Assembly (NCBI GenBank): GCA_020634015.1
Contig: JACKCN010000005.1
Coordinates: 288,153 to 352,152, forward strand
DNA length: 64,000 bases
Source of the DNA: Candidatus Delongbacteria bacterium
GTDB taxonomy: Bacteria; CAIWAD01
Direction: 5' to 3'
Part shown: positions 1-8,634 of the stretch, in pieces
Layout of the letters: the number at the start of each line of letters is the position of its first letter
Position numbering within the stretch: the stretch's first letter is position 1
The notes under the pieces: model-generated
What the model was told of the DNA's origin: nothing
The model's database searches: none
The model's input: the letters and a program-made list of their open reading frames with translations, nothing else
Translations under genes and position numbers: made by a program

Positions 1-2976
1 CGGCACCACGACGTAGCGTTCCCAGGCGTGGTTGTTGTCGTTCAGGCACGAGCTGACTTCGCTGATCTCGGTGACCTCGGAGTTGGTGTCAAGGTGCACG
101 CCGATCTCGTAGCGCCCGCCGATCACGGGTCCCAGCGGGTTGTTGCTGGTGAAGGATGTCAGCAGGGGCGAGAAGGGGATGAAGTTGCCCGTCGTGTACA
201 CGGTGGGCCCATTCAGGGTGAACGAGGTGTTCGAGCCGCCCTGGAAGGTGCCGCTGGAGCTGATGTTGGTGTAACCGGCGTCCACGACCATGTTGCCCGG
301 GTTGATCGTCGAGGGTTCGACGCCGATGCTTCCGCCCACGCGCACGACGATGTCGTCATCCCAGTTGCTGTAAACACCGTGGGTCAGGTCGCCGATGCTG
401 GCATCGCCCCAGATCAGTTCGTAGCTCGCGTTGCGGCTGAGATCGGCCAGGGTGTTCTTGGAAATGACCACGGCGTGATAGCCGGTTTCCGTGGGAGTGA
501 ACAGGGTCTCCTCGCCCAGCCCCTGGCCGTTGGCGTTGATCGTGGCCGTGGCCGCGCTGCGGGTGAAGTACTGCTGGCTGGGGCGGAAGATCGTCATCAC
601 CACATCGGCGTTGCCACTGCAGACATTCAGGATGAACTGCACGGGCGAGCCGCTGGTGAGATGCACCTCGTACACATCCACCAGCTCGTTGACATCCAGG
701 TTGCCGCTGGCATCCAGCACCGGAGTGGCCGTGGGCGTACCCAGATATGTGGAGCCATCCCCTTCGATGGTATATCCCGAACTGCTGTCGGAGGGGTTGA
801 GCACGCCCACCCGGTCGCCATCGCTGCCGCCGTTGGCGTTGGTGCCCACGAAGTCGATGGACGTGGACAGGGCACTGTAGGCCACGTTGGCACCGAATCC
901 GGTCGTGGCGGTGGGAACTTCCGCGTGCATGCGGATGTCGTAATTGCTGCTGCCGTCGTTGGCGCACACGGCCCAGACATCCCAGAAACCGTAGTTGCTG
1001 CCCCCATTGTAGTACCCGTCACACGAGAAATAGGAGTAGTTCGTGGGAGTGCTCTTGGGAGCGCGCGTGAAGCTGGTGGGAGTATCCTCGGCCAGGGTTG
1101 TGCCTTCCCATACGTAGGCGGCATAGCTGTTGTTGTCGGTCTCGTCACCTTCGTCCAGAACGCTCAGATCGTCGCAGCGCTGGCTCAGGAGGTGGCGTCC
1201 GCCCCGTACCGCTGTGGCGTACTCGCGCACGAAGGTGAAGGTGTTGGGCGGCAGATTGGTGTATGTCCCGGAAGCCTTCAGCACATCATCCAGATAGTAC
1301 GCTGAACGTGCCGTGGCGGCTGTGCTGTAGTAGCTGGAATTGATCCACTTCCAGTCGATGTAGCTGGTGGCCGGAGCGGGCACCAGCGCGCTCGCGGGAA
1401 TCTCGCCATCGGGAGCGGCCGTGGAGATCTTGGCCACGATGTCGTCATCCCAACCGGCCGGGTAGGGCTCCAGATCAGGGGCCAGCACGCCCTTGAGGTT
1501 GGGCATCACATTCAGCTCACGGGTGAAATCCGTGGCCTGGGGCGTGCCGTTGATCTGCAGACGACTGCGCAGGGTGGTGGGCGACATCCAGGCGGCTGCA
1601 TCACCATAACGATGAATCAGCGCCAGACTGGCCATCGTGCCGGCCACGATCGGGGTGGCACTGGACGTGCCACTGAAGCCGGCCGTGTATTCCTGGGCAC
1701 AGTTTCCGCCAACGCCATCGAAGCGGTCGCCATAACCGAGGGTCTCCACGTTCTGCCCCCAGCCGTACAGGTCAATGCGGGTACCATGGTTGGTCCAGCA
1801 GGTGGGGTCGTGGGTGGCGTCGTCGGTGGCGGCTCCCACGATTACGGCGCCGCTGTCGCGTACATTGCGATTGAAGGCACCGCCGTAGACGGCGCTGTCC
1901 AGATTCATGCTGCCGTTGCCGGCCGCCTGGGCGCAGTACAGGCCATTGGCCGTGTTCGCGGCAATGGCGTTGAAGTTGGCCGACCAGTACTCCATGGCGA
2001 TGTACTCGAACTGCCCGCAGTTGCAGGTGCAGGTCGTGCCCTGGGAGGGGCCGGGGGCGTGAATCTCGATCAGGTAGGTGTCACCCGTGATCATCGGGCC
2101 TTCCACGCCCGCGATCGAATCGGAGACATCGGGATAGGGATCGCCATTGCCCGACCAGCTCCAGGCGCGCATGGTGTTGTCGTGCACCATGCCGGTCACG
2201 CCGAAGCCGTTGTTGCACGCCCCCACAATGCCCATCACGGCGGTGCCGTGGTCACCATCGGCGTCGTTGTTGCTGCCGTCCCAGTTGGTGATCGAGAACG
2301 TATCGTTCATGTCCTCGTGGTTGCTGCACCAGTCGTTCTCGATGTCCATGATCCAGTTGCCGGAGGAGCCGTTGCCGTAGCTGCTGAAATTCCAGGCATA
2401 GTTCATGTCCACTCCACCGGGAGCTGGGTCCAGATAGTCCTGCTGGCTGAAGTAGTTGCCGGTGGTCGGGGCCACGTCCGCATTGCAGGTCGCCAGCTGT
2501 ACCAGCGGGTGGTAGTAGCAGGTCTCGACCATCGAGTCGCTCAGCAGCTCTTCCAGCAGGCCCTTGGGGTCCTGATTGGTGGCGTGGATCTCGAGGGTGT
2601 AGAAGTTGTTCATGTCCACCAGGTCCACGCCGCTCAGCTCTTCGCCGCGCGCGATCCAGGCGTCCACTTCCTCCACGGTCTTGCTGGTGATGTTGCGCCG
2701 GATGCGGATTTCCGGATGGTTGGCCAGGAAGTTGTTGAACTTGTCCAGGTTCAGACCTTCCAGCGAGACCAGGCGGCCATCGACGAGGCGCACACGCGTG
2801 TCCTCGATGAACTGGACCACCACGTGCTGGGTGTTCACCTTGTCGGGTGTCACCAGATCCAGGTACTGGTCACGGGGCAGGAAGGCGTTCTTCTGCTCCA
2901 GGTTCATGTTGTGCAGGGCGAAGACGCTGGGTGCGGTGGCCGCGCTCAGCAGGGCAAGAATCAGTGCTCGTTTCAT
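1..2976 (-). CDS. Secreted subtilisin-like serine protease (S8), 3' end outside window
   Basis: The minus-strand frame is open from an ATG at 2976 to the left edge (992 codons, no stop seen), so the C terminus is missing. It begins with a signal peptide (MKRALILALLSAATAPSVFA). The S8 catalytic residues are all visible: Asp211 in WIMDIEND, His243 in GDHGTAVMG, the oxyanion Asn in AAGNGSMN, and Ser438 in GFSGTSSATP. About 200 residues before the Asp probably form a propeptide. The roughly 500 residues after the Ser are rich in Gly, Ser, Thr and Asn and look like extracellular beta-sandwich domains. The start overlaps the upstream gene by ATGA, so it is the third gene of an operon with two small exported proteins. 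It should degrade extracellular protein. Substrate and anchoring cannot be read because the end is absent. Confidence 0.9.
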   Translation of the reverse strand, partial: MKRALILALLSAATAPSVFALHNMNLEQKNAFLPRDQYLDLVTPDKVNTQHVVVQFIEDTRVRLVDGRLVSLEGLNLDKFNNFLANHPEIRIRRNITSKTVEEVDAWIARGEELSGVDLVDMNNFYTLEIHATNQDPKGLLEELLSDSMVETCYYHPLVQLATCNADVAPTTGNYFSQQDYLDPAPGGVDMNYAWNFSSYGNGSSGNWIMDIENDWCSNHEDMNDTFSITNWDGSNNDADGDHGTAVMGIVGACNNGFGVTGMVHDNTMRAWSWSGNGDPYPDVSDSIAGVEGPMITGDTYLIEIHAPGPSQGTTCTCNCGQFEYIAMEYWSANFNAIAANTANGLYCAQAAGNGSMNLDSAVYGGAFNRNVRDSGAVIVGAATDDATHDPTCWTNHGTRIDLYGWGQNVETLGYGDRFDGVGGNCAQEYTAGFSGTSSATPIVAGTMASLALIHRYGDAAAWMSPTTLRSRLQINGTPQATDFTRELNVMPNLKGVLAPDLEPYPAGWDDDIVAKISTAAPDGEIPASALVPAPATSYIDWKWINSSYYSTAATARSAYYLDDVLKASGTYTNLPPNTFTFVREYATAVRGGRHLLSQRCDDLSVLDEGDETDNNSYAAYVWEGTTLAEDTPTSFTRAPKSTPTNYSYFSCDGYYNGGSNYGFWDVWAVCANDGSSNYDIRMHAEVPTATTGFGANVAYSALSTSIDFVGTNANGGSDGDRVGVLNPSDSSSGYTIEGDGSTYLGTPTATPVLDASGNLDVNELVDVYEVHLTSGSPVQFILNVCSGNADVVMTIFRPSQQYFTRSAATATINANGQGLGEETLFTPTETGYHAVVISKNTLADLSRNASYELIWGDASIGDLTHGVYSNWDDDIVVRVGGSIGVEPSTINPGNMVVDAGYTNISSSGTFQGGSNTSFTLNGPTVYTTGNFIPFSPLLTSFTSNNPLGPVIGGRYEIGVHLDTNSEVTEISEVSSCLNDNNHAWERYVVVP

Positions 2977-3488
2977 TTGCGGCTCTCCCCGGCCTTCAGG
3001 GCCTGCAGTTTCTGCTCGTGACTCAACACGGGTTCCGTGTTGCGGGCGGCCGGCACGGGAGCGGTTTCCGCTGCCAGTGCTTCGCGCAGGCGGGAGGAAT
3101 ACTCCGTGTTGCCCTTGGCATCGGCCTGCCCGATCAGCAGGGTCAGTTCGGCGATGTTCTGCTCCTTGGTCAGGTTTTCCAGACTGCGCTCGACCTCAAG
3201 GGCCTCGGATCCGTTCAGGCCCTGCAGCTGGTTCAGCAGAGCGTCACGACGCTGGCTGAATCCTTCGCGCAGGCTTTCCATCTCAGGATTGGGCATGGTC
3301 GGGGCGGAGCGCAGTCCCTCTGCGGCCTCAACCGTTGCCACCCCGGGAGTGGTGCGTGGAGTGGTGTCTTCGGTGCGGCGGTATGTCTGATTCTCGTCGC
3401 GGGTGTCATTTTCCGTTTCGGCCATCGCCAGATTCAGGCTGGCGAGGACCAGTACCAGCAGGGCGCCGGAAAGCAATTGCTTCTTCAT
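2973..3488 (-). CDS. Small exported protein of unknown function, subtilase operon
   Basis: 171 residues. The N terminus is a clear signal peptide (MKKQLLSGALLVLVLASLNLAMA) followed by a hydrophilic, Glu/Arg/Gln-rich and mostly helical-looking mature part. No conserved domain is recognised. It shares 4-bp ATGA overlaps with both the gene upstream (3485-3928) and the protease downstream, so the three are almost certainly co-translated. By position it could be a chaperone, inhibitor or processing partner of the protease, but that is only inference from gene order. Confidence 0.8.
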   Translation of the reverse strand: MKKQLLSGALLVLVLASLNLAMAETENDTRDENQTYRRTEDTTPRTTPGVATVEAAEGLRSAPTMPNPEMESLREGFSQRRDALLNQLQGLNGSEALEVERSLENLTKEQNIAELTLLIGQADAKGNTEYSSRLREALAAETAPVPAARNTEPVLSHEQKLQALKAGESRK

Positions 3489-3928
3489 TTGGCCACCTCA
3501 CTGGCTTCGGGGGTCTGAACCTCTTCGGCAATGCCGTTGCGCTCGGTCAACACGCGGGCTCGCTCGCTGGCCGGGGTCTCCTTCCAGGAGATCGCGTCCT
3601 GCTCCTTCTGCGCCAGCTCGGTGTAACCCAGGCTCTGGTACATGTCACGCATGATCTCGTGACCCCGGACCTCAAAGCCTTTCATGCCCGCCTGAAAAGC
3701 CTGCTGACGAGCCACCAGATCTTCACGGGTGCCCCAGTCGAAACTGGTGGTCCATGTGTCACGTTCGGTGTACAAGTCGTTCAGCGCCGTTTCGGCCGTC
3801 TCGGTCAGTGGGATCTGCAAGGCCTGTGCCCGCAGACCTTCCACGGTGGGAGCCTTGTCCACATCCGCGTGAGCCAGGGTTCCCAACAACAGGCTGAAAG
3901 CAAGTGCTCCCAGAATGTGTCGCTTCAT
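3485..3928 (-). CDS. Small exported protein of unknown function, first gene of subtilase operon
   Basis: 147 residues starting with a signal peptide (MKRHILGALAFSLLLGTLAHA). The mature part is charged and helix-prone, similar in size and composition to the next gene, but I see no recognisable family motif or cysteine. A good ribosome binding site (AAGGAGAG) lies 6 bases before the ATG. The stop overlaps the next start by ATGA. It is the promoter-proximal gene of the operon. Confidence 0.8.
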   Translation of the reverse strand: MKRHILGALAFSLLLGTLAHADVDKAPTVEGLRAQALQIPLTETAETALNDLYTERDTWTTSFDWGTREDLVARQQAFQAGMKGFEVRGHEIMRDMYQSLGYTELAQKEQDAISWKETPASERARVLTERNGIAEEVQTPEASEVAK

Positions 3929-4686
3929 GTCACTCTCCTTCTTTGTGAACCGGGGTGCAGCCGATGCCTGCGGGCACCCCCCTTTATGTCATTCGAATTG
4001 CATTGCTCGGAGCCATTTGATGAGGTCGTTCCGGTGGCCCTGGAGACTCCCGGACCTCGGTATTCACCGATCGGCGTGACCCGGTGATGGTGACGAGGAA
4101 GAATCGACTGATTCCTGGCGACGGCACAATCTTGGAAGCCCTTGTCGCGCGAGATGTGATCTGGGTTACAGACCTGGATTTCCACTCACGAAAATCCCTC
4201 GTGCTCTCTGGTTCTCCCCGCGCCTGTGGCAGCCGATTTTCTGGCTTGCCATCTCCTTCGGTGTTCATGCTGTTCAGTAACTGGCAAGCTGTCTGTACAG
4301 GATCGGTCAGAAGGATTTCGCCGCATTGCGGGCGATCCCCGTGATGGGGATGCCGGGTCCGCGAAGACTGCAGCAGAAGTGCCTTTGGCAACGGCAGCCT
4401 CTCCGTGTCCGGCGAGGACATGGAAGCGGCTGGGCGGATCCTTGAAAAATCGGGCCTTGGTCTCAAATCACGGTGAAACAAAAGATTCGCCATGAAGAAA
4501 CAAAGATCGGCAATGCGAAATCATTGGTTCGGCCAGCTTCTTCGCGGGCGCTCGTGTCCACCACCGGAGACCCGGGCAGGGAACCGTATGCGCCGTGTCG
4601 AAAACGGGATTTACTGCGCCCTGCAAAGATCGGGACAACTCCCCGATCGCGTTTCCTTCCCCGGACCGGGCGACCGGGGCACGAGC
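3929..4686. other. Long intergenic region with no supported gene
   Basis: About 750 bases between the start of the protease operon and the terminator of ilvE. Open frames exist on both strands, but none has a ribosome binding site plus plausible protein composition, and several overlap one another in different frames. It presumably carries the promoter of the minus-strand operon near its left end. I recognise no RNA gene or riboswitch. Confidence 0.5.
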
Positions 4687-4716
4687 GAAAAGGGGAAGGC
4701 AGCACTGCCTTCCCCC
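4687..4716 (-). terminator. Rho-independent terminator of ilvE
   Basis: Perfect 11-bp stem (4692-4702 with 4705-4715) around a 2-base spacer. Read on the minus strand it is followed by TTTT. It lies 26 bases after the ilvE stop codon. Confidence 0.8.
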
Positions 4717-4741
4717 TGGTGATTCCGCTGGGTCGTGCTGA

Positions 4742-5812
4742 CTAGAGCAGCAGGTTCCAACCGTGGCGATCTTCGCGCAGACCGTACTGGATGCCGTCGA
4801 TCTCATCGTACAGGCGCTGCCCGATGGGGCCGATGCTGAAATTGTTGATGGTGAGGGTCTCGTTCTTGTAATGGATCTCGCCCACCGGGCTGATCACGGC
4901 CGCGGTGCCCGTGCCGAAGACTTCCTTCAGTTCACCGGCGGCCTGGGCGGCCAGGACATCGTCAATCGTGAGACGGCGTTCGCTGACCTTGTAGTTCCAT
5001 TCGCGCAGCAGCTCCAGCACGGTCATGCGGGTGATGCCACCCAGAATCGTGCCCGAGGTCAGGGGTGGCGTGATCACTTCGTCGCCGATCACGAAGAAGA
5101 TGTTCATCGTGCCCACTTCCTCGATGTAGCGATGCTCCTGGGCATCCAGCCAGAGGACCTGGGTGTACCCCGCTTCGCGCGCTTTCTTGGCGGGCAGCAG
5201 GCTGGCGGCGTAGTTGGCCGGGGTCTTGGCGGTACCCGTGCCACCGGCGGCCGCGCGGATGTATTCGGGCGGCACATCCAGCTTGACGGGCTTGATGCCT
5301 TCGGGATAGTAGGCGGCCACCGGGCTGGTGATGATCATCAGCTTGTAGGTCTTGCTCTCCTGCACACCGAGCGCATTGTCGGTGGCGAACACGAAGGGAC
5401 GCAGGTAGAGGCTGTGTCCGTGCTCGTGAGGCACGAATTCCTTGTCCAGCTCCACGACCTGCTTCAGGCCTTCCAGCACGATGTCCTTGGGCGGATCGGG
5501 AATGCACAGGCGGCGGCAACTGTTGACCATGCGATCCATGTACCGATCGGGGCGGAAGATCGAGATCACATCGTTGGCGTGGCGATAGGCCTTCAGTCCT
5601 TCGAAGATCGCCTGGCCGTAATGCAGCGTCAGATTCGAGGGTTCCAGATTCAGCGGACCGTAGGGCACGATTTCCGGTGTGTGCCAGGCTTTGTTGGAAT
5701 AGGTCATCTGAAACACGTGGTCGGAGAAGTAACAGCCGAAACGCAGGTTGTTGAAGTCGATGGAGCCCATCCTGCTGGCGGGGTTGCGGTGTACGGGGAA
5801 GGGGTCCATCAT
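4742..5812 (-). CDS. ilvE: Branched-chain amino acid aminotransferase
   Basis: 356 residues, the length of the eukaryote-like (class II) BCAT group. It catalyses the last, reversible step of Leu, Ile and Val synthesis with 2-oxoglutarate/glutamate and PLP. The PLP lysine is K196 in GGTGTAKTPANYAASL. Other fold-type IV BCAT signatures are LHYGQAIFEGLKAYR, YLRPFVFATD, EVGTMNIFFV, TSGTILGGITR and EVFGTGTAAVISPVG. Two ATG codons stand in tandem (5812 and 5809). AGGAGG lies only one base before the first, so the second, four bases away, may be the true start. It appears monocistronic with its own terminator. Confidence 0.95.
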   Translation of the reverse strand: MMDPFPVHRNPASRMGSIDFNNLRFGCYFSDHVFQMTYSNKAWHTPEIVPYGPLNLEPSNLTLHYGQAIFEGLKAYRHANDVISIFRPDRYMDRMVNSCRRLCIPDPPKDIVLEGLKQVVELDKEFVPHEHGHSLYLRPFVFATDNALGVQESKTYKLMIITSPVAAYYPEGIKPVKLDVPPEYIRAAAGGTGTAKTPANYAASLLPAKKAREAGYTQVLWLDAQEHRYIEEVGTMNIFFVIGDEVITPPLTSGTILGGITRMTVLELLREWNYKVSERRLTIDDVLAAQAAGELKEVFGTGTAAVISPVGEIHYKNETLTINNFSIGPIGQRLYDEIDGIQYGLREDRHGWNLLL

Positions 5813-5956
5813 GCCTCCTGGATTCCTGAAGCTCCGGACTTGTTCCGGGGAACGTGCCGGATGCGGTGATTGTGAGCTTCCGTCCTCGCGGACGGACCGG
5901 GGTTCTCCCGGACGGATTCGGCCGGAACCACGCCATTCGTGGCGAAATGACCGGCC

Positions 5957-7459
5957 TTATAGATCGTAGATGCCCGAATACTTCGATTTGATATAACTCA
6001 CGAAGGGTGCCGCCTCGAGGGCGCGCCCGGTGATGCGCTGGATCAGCTCGCTGGCCGTATAACGGCTTCCGTGGCGGTAGACTTGATCCGTCAACCAGTC
6101 GCGAAGAGGCAGAAACTGGCCTTGCGCCACTCCGTCGAGGATCGCGGGCTGCTGCTCGCGCAGGGTGTTGAGAATGCTCACGCCATACAGGTTGCCCAGC
6201 GCGTAGGTGGGAAAGTAACCGAAACTGGCGTCGGACCAGTGCATGTCCTGCATGCAGCCCCGGCTGACCCGGTCGGGCCGGATGCCCAGATACTTTTCCA
6301 TCCGTTCGTCCCAGGCGGCCGGCAGATCCTTGACCTTCAAAGTGCCCGAGATCAATTCCAGTTCCAGCTCGAAGCGCAGAAAGATGTGCAGGCTGTAGGT
6401 GACCTCGTCGGCCTCGATGCGGATCAGGCTGGGTTCGACCCTGTTGATCGCGCGGTAGTACTGCTCCTTCGACACACCTTCCATGTTCTTGGGAAACAGG
6501 GCCTTGACCACGGGATACCAATAATTGCAGAAATCGCGGCTGCGACCGATCAGGTTTTCCCAGAGGCGGCTCTGGCTCTCGTGGATGCCCAGGCTGGTGC
6601 CGCCGGCAAGCATGGTGCGGTCGTAGCGCGGGTCCACATTCTGCTCGTACAGCGCGTGGCCGCCCTCATGGATCGTGCCGTAGAGACCGGCCTTGAACTG
6701 GTCGGTGTGGATCCGCGTGGTCACTCGCACATCGGGAATGCCGAAGTCGGTGGTGAAGGGGTGCGGGCTCTCATCCTGGCGGCCGCGGTTGAAATCGTAA
6801 CCGATTTCTTCCAGTACCTGCATCGTCAGCTGCCACTGGCGATCGCGGTCCCAATGGGTGAAGAAGAAGCCGTCTTCGACCTGGTCCACCCGGGCGAAGA
6901 GACGCTGGCAGAACGGCAGCAGCTCGTCGCGTACCTCAGCGAAGATGCTGGCCACCTGCGAGGTGAGCATGCCCGGCTCGTACTTGTTCAACAAGGCGTC
7001 ATAGGGCTGCTCGGGATAGCCCAGATACTCCGCTTCGCGCCGCGACAGCTCGACCATCTTCTCGAGGTGGGGGCGAAAGCCTTCGAAATCATCCGCGGGC
7101 TTGCAGCGTGCCCAGGCGTCAAAGGACATGGAGGTGGCGTCGGACATTTCCTGCACGAAGGCGGCCGGCAGCTTGACCGACTGATCGTAGTTGCGCCGGA
7201 TGGCACGCAGCATGGCGGCGTTCTCGTCTTCGGGGGCCTGGCCGGCCTGACTTTCCGCTTCGGCCAGCAGAGTGCCGATCTCGGGAGCGGTGAACGCTTC
7301 ATGGGACAGGCGGGACAGAGTGGTCAGCTGACGTGCCCTGGCCGTGATGCCGCCCTTGGGCATGTAGGTGTGCTGGTCCCATCCAAGGACGGCGCAGGCA
7401 CCGTTCAGATCGATGACCGTCGTCAACTTTTCCTTCAGGCGCTCGAGTGCGGATGACAT
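5957..7459 (-). CDS. Carboxypeptidase Taq (M32 metallopeptidase)
   Basis: 500 residues, the usual M32 length. It is a cytosolic zinc carboxypeptidase removing C-terminal residues from peptides. The zinc motif HEGGHALYEQ gives both His ligands and the catalytic Glu, and the family motif GIHESQSRLWEN supplies further active-site residues. The ending typical of the family (GxxFLPLRDWL, then YTASELIQRITG) is present. The frame is open further upstream, but the ATG at 7459 has CAGGAG eight bases before it and begins a family-like N terminus (MSSALERLKEK), so the extension is rejected. It is divergent from the SDR gene. Confidence 0.93.
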   Translation of the reverse strand: MSSALERLKEKLTTVIDLNGACAVLGWDQHTYMPKGGITARARQLTTLSRLSHEAFTAPEIGTLLAEAESQAGQAPEDENAAMLRAIRRNYDQSVKLPAAFVQEMSDATSMSFDAWARCKPADDFEGFRPHLEKMVELSRREAEYLGYPEQPYDALLNKYEPGMLTSQVASIFAEVRDELLPFCQRLFARVDQVEDGFFFTHWDRDRQWQLTMQVLEEIGYDFNRGRQDESPHPFTTDFGIPDVRVTTRIHTDQFKAGLYGTIHEGGHALYEQNVDPRYDRTMLAGGTSLGIHESQSRLWENLIGRSRDFCNYWYPVVKALFPKNMEGVSKEQYYRAINRVEPSLIRIEADEVTYSLHIFLRFELELELISGTLKVKDLPAAWDERMEKYLGIRPDRVSRGCMQDMHWSDASFGYFPTYALGNLYGVSILNTLREQQPAILDGVAQGQFLPLRDWLTDQVYRHGSRYTASELIQRITGRALEAAPFVSYIKSKYSGIYDL

Positions 7460-7854
7460 GGAAGAACTCCTGTGCTGGATGGCTGCCGGAACGGGATCAG
7501 GGGATCCGGGAGGATCGGTCCTGGCTGACGAGGGCTTCCGGCAGGAGCGACGTCGGCAGGGCAGCAGCCAGTCCGGGCTGCAAACGGCTGACCCTCGGGT
7601 CGGCAAAGCAGGATCTGCGGGGTGGTCGACCGGCTGCCGAAGTTCGGATGGCAGACTTCCACAGGCCGAATTAGTAAATAAATCCGGCCCGATTCCCCAA
7701 GCGAAGGCCACTCGATGCGCCCTGGCGCTTGCCCTGTCCCTGTTGCGGAGTCTGGCCCCCCGGTTACCACCCGCTTGTTTCCTGAGGTCGGAGAGCCGTT
7801 CTTTCCTGTCTCGATTCCGACCCGGACCCGTCCCCGTCTCATCCTGGAGAGGCC
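7460..7854. promoter_or_regulatory. Divergent intergenic region between M32 peptidase and SDR gene
   Basis: 395 bases with no credible gene. It must hold the promoters of both flanking genes. An A/T-rich island near 7670-7685 stands out in GC-rich surroundings and is the likeliest promoter area, but I cannot assign clear -35/-10 boxes. Confidence 0.35.
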
Positions 7855-8634
7855 ATGAGCCTGAATTCACAGAATGCCTTGATCACCGGCGCCAGTTCCG
7901 GCATCGGTATGGAAATCGCCCGACAGCTGGCGCCCCGGGTGGCCCGACTGGTTCTGTCGGGGCGACGGCGCGAACCCCTGGAGGCACTCGTCGGGGAGCT
8001 GGAGTCCCGGCACGCCTGTCGCGTGCTCCCGATGGTCGTGGACCTGCGCGATCGTGACGCCACGCTTGCCGCCCTCGCTGGACTGCCTGTGGAATTCCGC
8101 CCCCTGACCGTGCTGGTGAACAATGCCGGGCTGGCTCTGGGTTTTGATGCACTGCAGGACACGAACCCGGAGGAGAGTGACACGGTGTTCGATACCAACG
8201 TGCGTGCCGTGCTCACCATGTGCCGCGCCCTGGTGCCCGGCATGCTGGAGGCCGGGCAGGGGCACGTGCTGAATCTGGGGTCCATCGCGGGGCGCCAGGC
8301 CTACAAGGGCGGCAGCATCTACTGTGCCACCAAGGCGGCCGTGCTCAGCCTGACCCGCACCCTGCAGATCGAACTGGCCGACACTCCCGTGCGGGTCAGC
8401 ACCATTGATCCCGGCATGGTGCAGACCGACTTTTCCCTGGTTCGCTTCCGGGGCGACGACCAGCGCGCCGCTGCCGTGTACCAGAATGTTCAGCCACTGA
8501 CTCCGCGGGATGTGGCCGAAGCGGCGGTCTGGGCTCTCGACCGGCCCGCACACGTCCAGATCGCGGAAATGGTGATGTACCCCACCTGCCAGGGGTCGGC
8601 TCACACGATTCATCGGGGAGACTGGCGCTCATGA
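7855..8634 (+). CDS. Short-chain dehydrogenase/reductase, YdfG-like
   Basis: 259 residues with the classical SDR plan: nucleotide-binding ITGASSGIG (residues 12-18 region), VNNAG, a catalytic Ser in LNLGSIAGR, and Tyr156-x3-Lys160 in IYCATK. Sequence style and the ending (WALDRPAHVQIAEMVMYPT) resemble the NADP-dependent 3-hydroxy acid/serine dehydrogenase YdfG group, so it probably oxidises small 3-hydroxy acids; the exact substrate is uncertain. GGAGAGG precedes the ATG. The stop overlaps the next gene by ATGA. Confidence 0.88.
   Translation: MSLNSQNALITGASSGIGMEIARQLAPRVARLVLSGRRREPLEALVGELESRHACRVLPMVVDLRDRDATLAALAGLPVEFRPLTVLVNNAGLALGFDALQDTNPEESDTVFDTNVRAVLTMCRALVPGMLEAGQGHVLNLGSIAGRQAYKGGSIYCATKAAVLSLTRTLQIELADTPVRVSTIDPGMVQTDFSLVRFRGDDQRAAAVYQNVQPLTPRDVAEAAVWALDRPAHVQIAEMVMYPTCQGSAHTIHRGDWRS

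Noticed and set aside
1612..3021. Long plus-strand open frame (469 codons) opposite the subtilase
   Set aside because: It is antisense to a gene with an intact S8 triad and signal peptide. Its own translation is Val/Ala/Gly/His monotony typical of shadow frames in GC-rich genes.
3929..4741. Several short open frames on both strands
   Set aside because: They overlap one another in different frames, lack ribosome binding sites and have no recognisable protein features.
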